From Candidatus Allofournierella pullicola (GTDB lineage: Bacteria; Bacillota; Clostridia; Oscillospirales; Ruminococcaceae): a stretch of 64,000 bases of DNA. Positions 57,401-64,000 of this stretch are shown here, one piece after another. Both the position numbers and the translations under genes were made by a program. Each line of letters opens with the position of its first letter. The stretch's first letter is position 1. The notes under the pieces were generated by a model, which worked only from the letters and a program-made list of their open reading frames with translations, did not search any database and was not told the origin of the DNA. The DNA lies in the NCBI GenBank assembly GCA_019114225.1, contig DXFW01000008.1, forward strand, positions 94,316 to 158,315, given 5' to 3'.

Positions 57401-58378
57401 TCAGAACAGGTCCAGAAGGAACCGGGCCACATGGTCCACCGCCTGGTCGGCCTGCTTGAGGGGGAACATCTGGAACACGTGCCACATGCCTTCCCAGCAT
57501 TCCATCCGGCAGGGCACGCCCTGCTCCAGCAGGCGCTGGTGCAGCCGGGCCGAATCGTCGAAGAGGATCTCGTTGGAGCCCGCCTGGATCATCACCGGCG
57601 GAAAGCCGGAAAAGTCGCCGAAGAGGGGCGAGAGCAGCGGGTCGGTCCAGTCGGCGCCGGGGGCGTAGGCGTCCCGGGTGGCCAGCATGTAGTCGGCGGT
57701 GAGGGAGGGGTCCGCCTCGGCGCGGGCGGTGAAGGACTCGCCGCTGAAGGTCATGTCCGTCCAGGGCGAAAAGAGCACCAGGCGGCGGGGCAGCTGGCGG
57801 CGGGCGTCCCGCAGCATGAGGGTCAGCGCCAGGGCCAGGTTGCCTCCGGCGGAGTCACCCATCACCACCACGTCCCGGGCGCCGTAGCCCAGCAGCATGA
57901 GGTAGTCCCAGGCTTTCAGCGCGTCCTGCCTTGCGGCGGGGCTGGGGTGTTCCGGCGCCAGGCGGTACTCAAAGCAGAGCACTTCGTAGCCGGTGCGGTT
58001 CGCCACCTTGGAGGCGAGGGGGCGGGAATAGTCCAGGCTGCCGCTGGTGTAGCCGCCGCCGTGGCAGTAGAGCACCACCTTGCGGGGGTCGTGGCCACGC
58101 TCCGGCCGCACCCAGGCGGCGGGCAGTCCGTTCAGGTCAAAGGGTTCCCAGCTCAGCCCCAGCAGCGGGGCGGCCAGCCGGCCCAGCACCTTCTGGCCCC
58201 GGCGCTGGCGGTCCAGCTCCTCCTGCCCGGCGGGCGCGGGGGACGAGGCCGAGCGGATGGTGCGCATTGCCTTCATCATGGCGGTGGTCACCGCCTGGTC
58301 GGCGGGGCTGGTTTCGGAATAGCGGGACATGGGGATGTGCAGCCCGCCGCGGGCGTTGGTGTTGTTGGTGTTTTCCAT
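57401..58378 (-). CDS. Hormone-sensitive-lipase-type alpha/beta hydrolase
   Basis: A protein of 325 residues. HSL-family motifs: LYCHGGGYTSGSLDYSRP (HGGG oxyanion loop), VVVMGDSAGGNLAL (nucleophile Ser), then DWTDPLLSPLFGDFSGFPPVMIQAGSNEIL (split; Asp region) and WEGMWHVFQMFP (catalytic His). No signal peptide; probably a cytosolic esterase for short acyl esters. The start ATG has GAGAG upstream. A TATACT lies at 58434-58439 on the minus strand, but neither a -35 box nor a Crp-type 14-mer is found there. Confidence 0.89.
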   Translation of the reverse strand: MENTNNTNARGGLHIPMSRYSETSPADQAVTTAMMKAMRTIRSASSPAPAGQEELDRQRRGQKVLGRLAAPLLGLSWEPFDLNGLPAAWVRPERGHDPRKVVLYCHGGGYTSGSLDYSRPLASKVANRTGYEVLCFEYRLAPEHPSPAARQDALKAWDYLMLLGYGARDVVVMGDSAGGNLALALTLMLRDARRQLPRRLVLFSPWTDMTFSGESFTARAEADPSLTADYMLATRDAYAPGADWTDPLLSPLFGDFSGFPPVMIQAGSNEILFDDSARLHQRLLEQGVPCRMECWEGMWHVFQMFPLKQADQAVDHVARFLLDLF

Positions 58379-58460
58379 AGGTTTTTCTCTCTTTCGGCGG
58401 GCCCGCGGCAAGCGGGCGGTGGCTGTTGCTATCAGTATATCACAAAACGGGGCGAAAGCG

Positions 58461-58490
58461 TTGCTCCCCGGGGGACGGCAGTGCTACAAT
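58461..58490 (+). promoter_or_regulatory. Promoter of the acyltransferase gene
   Basis: TTGCTC, an 18-base spacer and TACAAT. Confidence 0.6.
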
Positions 58491-58526
58491 ACAAAGTAAA
58501 GACGGATAAAAAGGAGGGCGGTGCAG

Positions 58527-59804
58527 ATGGCGCACGCCTCGCAGAACTGGTACCGGCTGGACAACGCGGGCATGGTCTATTCCGCCATCCAGCGGGACGA
58601 TTATTCGGCGGTCTACCGCTTTTCGGCGGTGATGGACGCCCCGGTGGACCCCGAGCGCCTGCGCCGGGCCGCCGAGCGGGTCATGCCCCGCTTCCCGGGC
58701 TTTCAGGTGCGGCTGCGGCGGGGGGTGTTCTGGTATTATTTTGACGCCGACCCCTCCTTTGTGCCCGCCGTGGAGCCGGACATCGCCAACCCCTGCCAGC
58801 CCATCCGCTTTTCTGCCAAAGAGCGGCTGCTGCGGGTGTTCTACTACGGGCCGCGGATCTCCATCGAGCTGTTCCACGCCCTGGCGGACGGGGCGGGGGC
58901 GCTGGTGCTGCTGAAGACGCTGGTGGCGGAGTATCTGCGGCTGGGCGGGGTGGAGGTGTCCTGCACCGAGGGCGTGCTGGACCCTGCGGAGCCCCCCGAC
59001 CCGGAGGAATGGGAGGACGCCTACCCCCGCTACGCCACCTCCCGGGCCCGGCGCAGCCTCAAGGCCGGCCCGGCCTACAGCTACACCGGCACGCCGGAGC
59101 CGTTTTACACGCTGAACGTCATCATGGGCCTCATCCCGGTGGACAAGGTGCACGCCGCCGCCAAGCGCTGCGGCGTTTCCATCACCGAGTTTTTGGCCGC
59201 AGGGCTCATCCGGGCGCTGATGGTGCGCCAGCGCAGCGAGGGCCGGCGGCGGGAAAAGCCGGTGGCGCTGGTGGTGCCGGTGAACCTGCGGCCCTGGTTC
59301 CCCAGTCGCACCCTGCGCAACTTCATCCTCACCGCCCGGCCCTTCATCGACCCGGAACTTGGGGACTACACCTTTGAGGAGATCGCGGCCCAGGTGCACC
59401 ACTACATGCGGCTGCACGTCACCCGGCAGGAGATGGCCGCCTATATCACCCAGAACGTCAGCCTCCAGCGCTCGCCGCTGCTGCGGCTCATTCCCAGCCC
59501 GCTGAAGAACTGGGGCATGGCGGCGGGGTTTCGCATGCTGGGCGAAAAGCCCTATTCCACCACCTTCACCAACCCCGGGGTGTTCCGGGTGCCGCCGGAG
59601 ATGGAGGCCCACATCCGCCGGGTGGAGATGGTGCTGGGCCAGTCCTATTCCGGGCGCACCAACTGCGCGGCCATCAGCATGGGCAACACCCTGGCGCTCA
59701 GCTTTTCCGGCACCATGCGGGAGCGGGACCTGGAACGGGATTTCTTTCGCTGGCTGGTGCGGGAGGGCGTGCCGGTGAAGATACTCTCCAACAGAAAGGA
59801 CTGA
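58527..59804 (+). CDS. Condensation/alcohol-acetyltransferase-type protein
   Basis: A protein of 425 residues starting MAHASQNWYRLDNAGMVY; the ATG is nine bases after AAGGAGG, while a GTG six bases earlier is too close. The active-site motif is ELFHALADGAGALVL (HxxxDG), as in wax-ester synthases, condensation domains and alcohol acetyltransferases. Further segments: VIMGLIPVDKVHAAAKRCGVSITEFLAAG (split) and VPVNLRPWFPSRTLRNF. It probably joins an acyl-CoA to an alcohol or amine; the substrates are unknown. The neighbouring zinc-ribbon membrane protein follows after six bases, a pairing that suggests a joint envelope-lipid function. Confidence 0.82.
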   Translation: MAHASQNWYRLDNAGMVYSAIQRDDYSAVYRFSAVMDAPVDPERLRRAAERVMPRFPGFQVRLRRGVFWYYFDADPSFVPAVEPDIANPCQPIRFSAKERLLRVFYYGPRISIELFHALADGAGALVLLKTLVAEYLRLGGVEVSCTEGVLDPAEPPDPEEWEDAYPRYATSRARRSLKAGPAYSYTGTPEPFYTLNVIMGLIPVDKVHAAAKRCGVSITEFLAAGLIRALMVRQRSEGRRREKPVALVVPVNLRPWFPSRTLRNFILTARPFIDPELGDYTFEEIAAQVHHYMRLHVTRQEMAAYITQNVSLQRSPLLRLIPSPLKNWGMAAGFRMLGEKPYSTTFTNPGVFRVPPEMEAHIRRVEMVLGQSYSGRTNCAAISMGNTLALSFSGTMRERDLERDFFRWLVREGVPVKILSNRKD

Positions 59805-59810
59805 CGGATC

Positions 59811-60515
59811 ATGTCTTATTGCGTGAACTGCGGTGTGGAACTGGACGCCGCCGCCCGTGCCTGCCCGCTGTGCGGCACGCCGGTGGTCAATCCCCGCTGC
59901 CCGGTGGACGAAACGGCAGAACCGGCTTTTCCGCTGGTGCGGCGCGAGGTGGAGCCGGTGGACCGGCGCAGCCTGGGGCTGCTGCTTACCGGCATGCTGG
60001 CCTCGGCGGCGGTGTGCTGCTGCCTCATCAACTGGCTGGCCTTTTTCCCGGCGGTGCCCTGGTCGCTGTATGTGGCCGGGGCGGCGGCGGTGCTCTGGGT
60101 CTGGGCCGCGCTGCCCCTTCTGGCGCGGGGCCGGCCCGTGCCCCTCTTCCTTCTGGCGGACCTGGCGGCGGCGGCAGGCATGCTGGCGCTGGTGGCCGCC
60201 CTCACCGGCGGCTGGGGCTGGTTCTGGCGGCTGGCGCTGCCCATCCTGGGCGCAACGGCCCTTTTGGGCGCGGCGCTGGGCGGCATGATCGCCCGGCGGC
60301 GCTCGGGCCTCACCACGGCGGGCGTGTTCTTTTTGCTGCTCATTCTCTGGCTCCTTGCGCTGGAAGCGCTCATTGATCTCTACGCCTTCGGGCGGTATCA
60401 GCCCGGCTGGTCGGTCATCGCCTCGGCGGCGGGGCTGGTGGCGGCGGTGTTTCTGCTCATCGTGCGCCTGCGCCCCCGTCTGCGGGAGGAACTGGGCCGC
60501 CGCTTCCACACCTGA
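59811..60515 (+). CDS. Zinc-ribbon polytopic membrane protein (DUF6320-like)
   Basis: A protein of 234 residues. The N-terminal 30 residues are a zinc ribbon (CVNCG and CPLCG). A linker to residue 50 is followed by about six membrane helices and a basic tail (RLRPRLREELGRRF). I match it to DUF6320-type proteins that commonly follow condensation-type acyltransferases. The function is unknown. A promoter on the opposite strand (60530-60571) points into its 3' end. Confidence 0.8.
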   Translation: MSYCVNCGVELDAAARACPLCGTPVVNPRCPVDETAEPAFPLVRREVEPVDRRSLGLLLTGMLASAAVCCCLINWLAFFPAVPWSLYVAGAAAVLWVWAALPLLARGRPVPLFLLADLAAAAGMLALVAALTGGWGWFWRLALPILGATALLGAALGGMIARRRSGLTTAGVFFLLLILWLLALEALIDLYAFGRYQPGWSVIASAAGLVAAVFLLIVRLRPRLREELGRRFHT

Positions 60516-60529
60516 ATCCGTCTGTTATC

Positions 60530-60571
60530 AGTATAGCCCTTCGGGCCCGGCAGGTCTGTGTGTCAAACAAC
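60530..60571 (-). promoter_or_regulatory. Class II Crp/Fnr-type promoter, site 4 (antisense)
   Basis: On the minus strand GTTGTTTGACACAC (60558-60571), 22 bases, then TATACT (60530-60535). Transcription would start near 60523 and run leftward, antisense to the zinc-ribbon gene and perhaps further. No minus-strand gene starts here; the nearest minus-strand start is at 58378. Confidence 0.6.
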
Positions 60572-60597
60572 GCAGGCCGCCGGGCCTTTCTGCGCCG

Positions 60598-61443
60598 TCA
60601 GGAAAGGCGGCTCCGGGTCACCGTGCCCCACCGGGGCCGCCGCTTCATGGTCAGCAGCGCTTCGCAGCGCCAGAGAGCCAGCAGCGGGCGGTAGAGCACC
60701 GGCTCCAGCAGGCAGGCCCCCGCCAGCAGCAGCGGGTCCTCGGGGGAGGGATAGGTCCGGCCCTCGGTCACCAGGGCGGTCAGGCTCTGGGTCAGCCCGT
60801 GGAGATAGGCCATGGCGAACACGAGAAGCGCCGTGGCCGACGGGCCCTGTGTCACAAGAAAGGCGGCCAGCAGCCCGTAGCCCGCCAGCTCCACCACCGG
60901 GCCCAGCAGCTCGATGGCCCAGAACACGGGCAGAGCGGCCATGCCCACCGTGCCGTAGCGGGGCCGCAGCACCATGCCCCGGGGCCGCCACAGCGCGTCC
61001 GCCAGGCCCCGGTGCCACCGCACCCGCTGGGTCTTCAGGTCCCGCAGGGTCTCCGGCACCTGGGCCCAGCAGAGGGCGTCCACCGCCGTGATCACCCGGC
61101 AGGGCGCCTTTTCGTCCGCAAGCCGGTGGTGGATCCGCAGCGTCAGCTCCATGTCCTCTCCCAGGCTGTCCGCATAGCCGCCGATGTCCAGCAGCACCTG
61201 CTTGCGGAACATCCCGAAGGCGCCGGAGACGATGAGCAGGCCGTTGCCTGTTTCCCAGCCGAACCGGCCGGACAAAAAGGCCCGGAGATATTCCACCACC
61301 TGCACGCGCCCGGTGAGGGTGGCGGGCACGCCCGCCTGCAGCACCTCGCCCTGGCTCACTTCGCAGCCGTTGAGGGGCCGCACCACGCCGCCGGCGGCGG
61401 CAATGACCTGCACGGTCACGGCAGAGCGGATAAAATCATACAT
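60598..61443 (-). CDS. Family 2 glycosyltransferase lacking its N-terminal half
   Basis: A protein of 281 residues. It matches the C-terminal half of processive GT2 membrane enzymes: QVVEYLRAFL-like segment (here VQVVEYLRAFLSGRFGW), GLLIVSGAFGMFRKQ, GGYADSLGEDMELTLR (the catalytic ED region), LKTQRVRWHRGL (QxxRW) and then three or four membrane helices. The nucleotide-sugar-binding part with the first Asp motifs is absent; the frame upstream of MYDFIRS shows no such sequence. Yet it has a good ribosome site (AAAGGAG) and its own Crp/Fnr-type promoter. It is either a decayed gene or a helper protein; catalysis alone is unlikely. Confidence 0.8.
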   Translation of the reverse strand: MYDFIRSAVTVQVIAAAGGVVRPLNGCEVSQGEVLQAGVPATLTGRVQVVEYLRAFLSGRFGWETGNGLLIVSGAFGMFRKQVLLDIGGYADSLGEDMELTLRIHHRLADEKAPCRVITAVDALCWAQVPETLRDLKTQRVRWHRGLADALWRPRGMVLRPRYGTVGMAALPVFWAIELLGPVVELAGYGLLAAFLVTQGPSATALLVFAMAYLHGLTQSLTALVTEGRTYPSPEDPLLLAGACLLEPVLYRPLLALWRCEALLTMKRRPRWGTVTRSRLS

Positions 61444-61519
61444 AGGGTGTTCTCCTTTCGCGCCGGCCGCCTTGGGCAGCACGGGGCAGGGAAGAAGCCT
61501 CTTCCCCGGGTCTGCCTTC

Positions 61520-61561
61520 ATCATAACAGGCGGCGGCCCCCGGGGCGGTTGCACAGCCAAC
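61520..61561 (-). promoter_or_regulatory. Class II Crp/Fnr-type promoter, site 5 (truncated GT2)
   Basis: On the minus strand GTTGGCTGTGCAAC (61548-61561) has perfect GTTG/CAAC half-sites, followed by 22 bases and TATGAT (61520-61525). The predicted leader is about 70 bases. Confidence 0.75.
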
Positions 61562-61642
61562 GAAGGGGGAGAAATAATTCCCCGGCTGTGCTATACTGAA
61601 AAAAACGCCCCGTCTGCGGGGCGCGCAAAAAGGAGGAGCCTT

Positions 61643-62107
61643 ATGCGGTTTGATCCCGCCCTTTTGGAGGAGTTCCGCGCTCTTTTGCAGACCACCGGCC
61701 TGCAGAGGGCCCATGGCGAGTTTGTGCGGATGTTCCGCTGGCTGCGCGCCGAGCTGGAGCGGCAAATGCCGGACTTCCGCTTTCAGAATGCCGTCAGCGG
61801 AAGCGCCATAGATTACGCCTATTTCACCTTTTCGGACGAGGCTCTGCGGCAGAAGGGGCTCAAGCTGGCGGTGGTCTTTGAACCCGGCAGCTTCCGGCTG
61901 GAGGTGTGGCTCTGCGGCGTGAACCGGGCCGCCGGCCGCCGCTGGGCCGAAGGGCACAAAGACTGCCCGCCGCCCTTTGAATGGGCGGGGGACCGGCCGG
62001 CCGACTGGCTGGTGCGCCTGCCGGCGCAGGCGGATCTGGCCGACGGGGACGCGGCCGCGGCGGCGGTCAAAGACGCGGCGGAACGGCTGCGGGCCCTCTG
62101 TGACTGA
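61643..62107 (+). CDS. DUF7000-like small cytosolic protein
   Basis: A protein of 154 residues without signal peptide or membrane helix. It shows ALLEEFRALLQTTGLQRAHGEFVRMFRWLRAEL (split), DYAYFTFSDEALRQKGLKLAVVF (split) and LEVWLCGVNRAAGRRWAE, a pattern seen in DUF7000 proteins of Clostridia. Function unknown. A TATACT near 61592 is the likely -10; a GC hairpin (CGCCCC/GGGGCG) lies in the short leader before AAGGAGGAG. A strong terminator follows. Confidence 0.72.
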   Translation: MRFDPALLEEFRALLQTTGLQRAHGEFVRMFRWLRAELERQMPDFRFQNAVSGSAIDYAYFTFSDEALRQKGLKLAVVFEPGSFRLEVWLCGVNRAAGRRWAEGHKDCPPPFEWAGDRPADWLVRLPAQADLADGDAAAAAVKDAAERLRALCD

Positions 62108-62126
62108 CGGCTGCAAAAAAACAGAA

Positions 62127-62164
62127 AGCGGGCCGGCCCTTTTGGGGGCCGGCCCGCTCTTTTG
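62127..62164 (+). terminator. Terminator after the DUF7000-like gene
   Basis: A 13-bp stem AGCGGGCCGGCCC with its complement, followed by CTTTTG; it may also serve the convergent ECF gene. Confidence 0.82.
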
Positions 62165-62176
62165 CTATAAACAGGT

Positions 62177-62788
62177 TCAGCTGCGGTGCAGCACAGGGTA
62201 GACCGCCCGGCTCAGAATGCCGGACACCACAAAGCCCGCGGCGGCTTCCACCGCGCCCTGCACGCCCACGAACAGCAGCACGAACACCAGGGGGTTCGCC
62301 GCGCCCAGGGCGGTCACAAAGCTCTGGAGGTAATCGGTGCGGTAGAAGAACAGCACCAGCGCGCCCATAAAGAACACGGTGTTCAGCACCGGGCCCGCCA
62401 GCGCGGCGGCGCCGAAGGCGGCGTTGGCCCGCAGAGGCTGCTCCTTGCGGTAAAGCGCCTTGAAGATCACCGCCGGCAGCCAGCCCGCCAGTACCCGGGT
62501 GGGCACGCAGGTCAAAAAGGTGAACACCGGGTTGATGGTCATCAGCGTGGTGCCGAACGCGTCGGAACCAAAGCAGGTGGAAAAGCTGGTCAGGCCGAAA
62601 ATGCCGCCCAGAATGGCGCCCTCGGTGGGCCCCAGCAGAATGGCGCCCACCGTCACCGGGATCATAATGGGGGTGATGGCCAGCGGGCCGATGTGGATGT
62701 AGCCCAGCGGGGTGTAGGCCAGCACCAGCACGATGGCGGCCAGCAGCGCCAGCCGGGTCAGACGCAGGGTCTTGGAATGGTTGTTCAT
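62177..62788 (-). CDS. ECF transporter S component, probable pantothenate type
   Basis: A protein of 203 residues with six membrane helices. Start ATG after AAAGGAG. ECF S-component features: LALLAAIVLVLAYTPLGYIHIGPLAITPIMIPVTVGAILLGP across the first helices (split), FGLTSFSTCF, and ALAGPVLNT. The proximity (99 bases) to a type III pantothenate kinase-like gene on the same strand supports pantothenate (PanT) as substrate. It would use the shared ECF ATPase module encoded elsewhere. Confidence 0.83.
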   Translation of the reverse strand: MNNHSKTLRLTRLALLAAIVLVLAYTPLGYIHIGPLAITPIMIPVTVGAILLGPTEGAILGGIFGLTSFSTCFGSDAFGTTLMTINPVFTFLTCVPTRVLAGWLPAVIFKALYRKEQPLRANAAFGAAALAGPVLNTVFFMGALVLFFYRTDYLQSFVTALGAANPLVFVLLFVGVQGAVEAAAGFVVSGILSRAVYPVLHRS

Positions 62789-62887
62789 GTTACATGCTCC
62801 TTTACTGCCGCTCCGCCTCAAAACGCGGATACAGCGCAAACTTATTTATGCACACGCCCCGTTCGGGGCGGAACACCATGAAATGAT

Positions 62888-63664
62888 TTACTTTTGATTT
62901 TTCTGCCAGATGGTGTACATGCCGTCCAGGATCAGGTCCTCGCACCGGCGCACCGGCTGGGTCATCGCCTTCAGCACAGCCTCGGGCACCTCGCCGGTGG
63001 CGGCCACCCAGGCCCCTTCGCCCAGTTCTTCGCGCAGACGCACGATGAGGCCGTCCAGCATGGCGGCGGTGCCCAGAATGCTGCCCGCCTGCAAACAGGC
63101 GGCGCTGTTCTTCGCCAGAGGGGTCAGCGCCGCGCGGGGCGCGTCCAGGTCCACCTGGGGCAGCTGCGCCGTGCCCTTCACCAGGGCGTTCAGCGCAGCC
63201 TTGGGGCCGGGCAGGATCATGCCGCCCAGCAGGCGGCCCCGCTCGTCGATCCCCATCAGCGAGATGGCCGTGTCGGCGCAAAGCAGGATCACCGGCCCCG
63301 GCGCCAGGTTCAGCGCGGCCACGCCGGCACACAGAAGCTCCGCGCCCAGCTGGCCCGGGTCGTCGATACAGATGGCAAGGCCGCTTTTGAGCCCGGGGCC
63401 CACCGTGAGCACCCGGCCTTCGCTGCGCCGACGCAGGGCGGCGGTCATGGGGGCGGTCAGCGCCGGAGCAACAGAACCCAGGATGGCGCCCTCCCACCGG
63501 CAGCCGCCGTGGCCGTAAAGATCCAGCAGCTGCCCCAGGGCGATGGCGCATTCGTCCGCCGTCAGCCCCGCCCGGGCGCTCAGCCGGCCCGAAAACAGCT
63601 TTTGCTGCCCGTCGTATCCGCCCACCGAAATGTGGGTGTTGCCGATGTTCACCGTCAGGACCAT
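62888..63664 (-). CDS. Type III pantothenate kinase-like protein with altered active-site residues
   Basis: A protein of 258 residues with the CoaX layout: NIGNTHISVG at the N-terminus, a central GAEL (107-110), CADTAIS (129-135), and GGMILPGPKAALNAL (148-162). In characterised CoaX these motifs read DIGNT, GADR and DxGTA. Here Asp6 is Asn, the GADR Asp is Glu and its Arg is Leu, and the third motif lacks the D-x-G. The fold is probably kept but normal kinase activity is doubtful, or it has changed. The ribosome site is GGAGG ten bases upstream. The downstream S component suggests a link to pantothenate. Confidence 0.8.
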   Translation of the reverse strand: MVLTVNIGNTHISVGGYDGQQKLFSGRLSARAGLTADECAIALGQLLDLYGHGGCRWEGAILGSVAPALTAPMTAALRRRSEGRVLTVGPGLKSGLAICIDDPGQLGAELLCAGVAALNLAPGPVILLCADTAISLMGIDERGRLLGGMILPGPKAALNALVKGTAQLPQVDLDAPRAALTPLAKNSAACLQAGSILGTAAMLDGLIVRLREELGEGAWVAATGEVPEAVLKAMTQPVRRCEDLILDGMYTIWQKNQK

Positions 63665-63698
63665 AGCGCCGCGGCCTCCTTTCCCTTGAGCGGGTCTT

Positions 63699-63728
63699 AT
63701 TATAATACTATTAATAGCAAAAAGGCAA
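63699..63728 (-). promoter_or_regulatory. Promoter of the CoaX-like / ECF transcript
   Basis: On the minus strand: TTGCCT, an 18-base AT-rich spacer and TATAAT. Confidence 0.75.
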
Positions 63729-63782
63729 GCCCCCTGTTTTTGGGGCCCTGCGCAATTTTTTCAAAAAGCTGCAAAAAAGGGG

Positions 63783-63811
63783 TTGACTTTTGCGCTTGCG
63801 GCTCGTATAAT
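63783..63811 (+). promoter_or_regulatory. Promoter P1 of a probable rRNA operon
   Basis: TTGACT, a 17-base spacer and TATAAT. No coding gene follows before the window end. Confidence 0.8.
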
Positions 63812-63888
63812 ACTGTCTTGCGCCCCCCGGAAGGCAGCGGCTACAGCCGCTCACCGGAAAGGCGGCCTCAAAAAATCGCAAAAAAGTG

Positions 63889-63917
63889 TTGACAAACAAC
63901 ACCGAATGCGATATAAT
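63889..63917 (+). promoter_or_regulatory. Promoter P2 of a probable rRNA operon
   Basis: A fully consensus promoter: TTGACA, 17 bases, TATAAT. The leader that follows contains CTTGAAAATTGAACAA, as commonly found before 16S rRNA genes in Firmicutes. Tandem strong promoters plus this leader suggest that an rrn operon begins just past position 64000; the rRNA itself is not visible. Confidence 0.8.
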
Positions 63918-64000
63918 AAATAGGCTGCCTCACGGAAACGGCGAGGCGCAGAGGACCTTGAAAATTGAACAATAAGAAGAACTTGAAGGACCCTTTTTGA

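Noticed and set aside
58434..58475. Crp/Fnr-type site upstream of the lipase-like gene
   Set aside because: There is a TATACT at the right place, but the bases 22 positions upstream (TCCCCCGGGGAGCA on the minus strand) do not resemble the 14-mer.
58440..60509. A 689-codon minus-strand frame that starts near the antisense promoter at 60530
   Set aside because: Tempting because of the promoter, but the sequence is low-complexity Arg/His/Gln/Pro without a ribosome site, while the plus-strand genes show real motifs. The antisense RNA, if made, is more likely noncoding.
63889..63901. GTTG-N5-CAAC at 63888-63900 as a sixth Crp/Fnr-type site
   Set aside because: The spacing is one base short, it overlaps a perfect TTGACA -35 box, and it lacks the 22-base distance to the -10 hexamer.

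Overview
The window is a high-GC stretch of a bacterial chromosome. Gene style (strong AGGAGG ribosome sites, lipoproteins with LxxC boxes, ECF and AGCS transporters, YesN/YesM regulators, AraC and Crp/Fnr regulators, DUF1538) points to a GC-rich Clostridia member, most likely Oscillospirales. A bile-salt-hydrolase-type gene, an oleate hydratase and a GH2 glycosidase suggest an intestinal host. This placement is inference from gene content; no 16S sequence is inside the window, although it ends in what looks like an rRNA operon promoter region.

Layout. 0-5.4 kb: end of a DUF362 ferredoxin-like gene, a nested DNA foldback, a small lipoprotein with a 36-residue membrane peptide, M18 aminopeptidase, GluQ-RS and a lipoprotein phosphoesterase. 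5.4-20.7 kb: a one-direction metabolic block comprising an SsuABC/NMT1-type ABC transporter, a membrane histidine kinase with a LuxR-type response regulator, NagB-like, NagA, a TauE/SafE permease, glucose-6-P isomerase, mannose-6-P isomerase, class II aldolase, a divergent triose-P isomerase, a LarA-family racemase and a second TauE/SafE permease. Three promoters in this block carry the same 19-bp palindrome (GTATGA-N7-TCATAC) exactly 23 bp upstream of the -10 box, so they look co-regulated, perhaps by the embedded two-component system. 20.7-24.4 kb: a visibly lower-GC three-gene module (FAD oxidoreductase, large membrane protein, GtrA). 24.5-28.6 kb: thioesterase, MIF-like protein, hydrolase, tandem P-II protein and DUF1538 transporter. 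28.7-38.2 kb: mglBAC galactose-type ABC transporter followed by an AraC-type response regulator, sensor kinase and two more sugar-binding proteins, apparently a dedicated sugar-sensing unit. 38.3-41.9 kb: Ktr/Trk potassium uptake and an alanine symporter. 41.9-48.6 kb, minus strand: GH2 enzyme, bile-salt-hydrolase-family enzyme, EEP hydrolase, histidine phosphatase, SnoaL protein and MATE pump. 48.8-49.3 kb: 200-bp structured tandem repeats, then tRNA-Arg(CCG).

49.6-61.4 kb holds the most interesting regulatory signal. A Crp/Fnr-family gene lies among surface and lipid genes (LRR protein, membrane proteins, DUF308 proteins, oleate hydratase, a PH-domain protein, lipase-like and condensation-type acyltransferase genes, a truncated GT2). 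Five promoters here share a GTTG-N6-CAAC-like 14-mer placed exactly 22 bp upstream of the -10 box, which is the classical -41.5 class II Crp/Fnr geometry. One of the five points antisense into the end of a coding gene.

61.6-64 kb: a small DUF7000-like gene, an ECF S component beside a type III pantothenate kinase-like gene with altered active-site residues, and two tandem consensus promoters with an rrn-like leader running out of the window.
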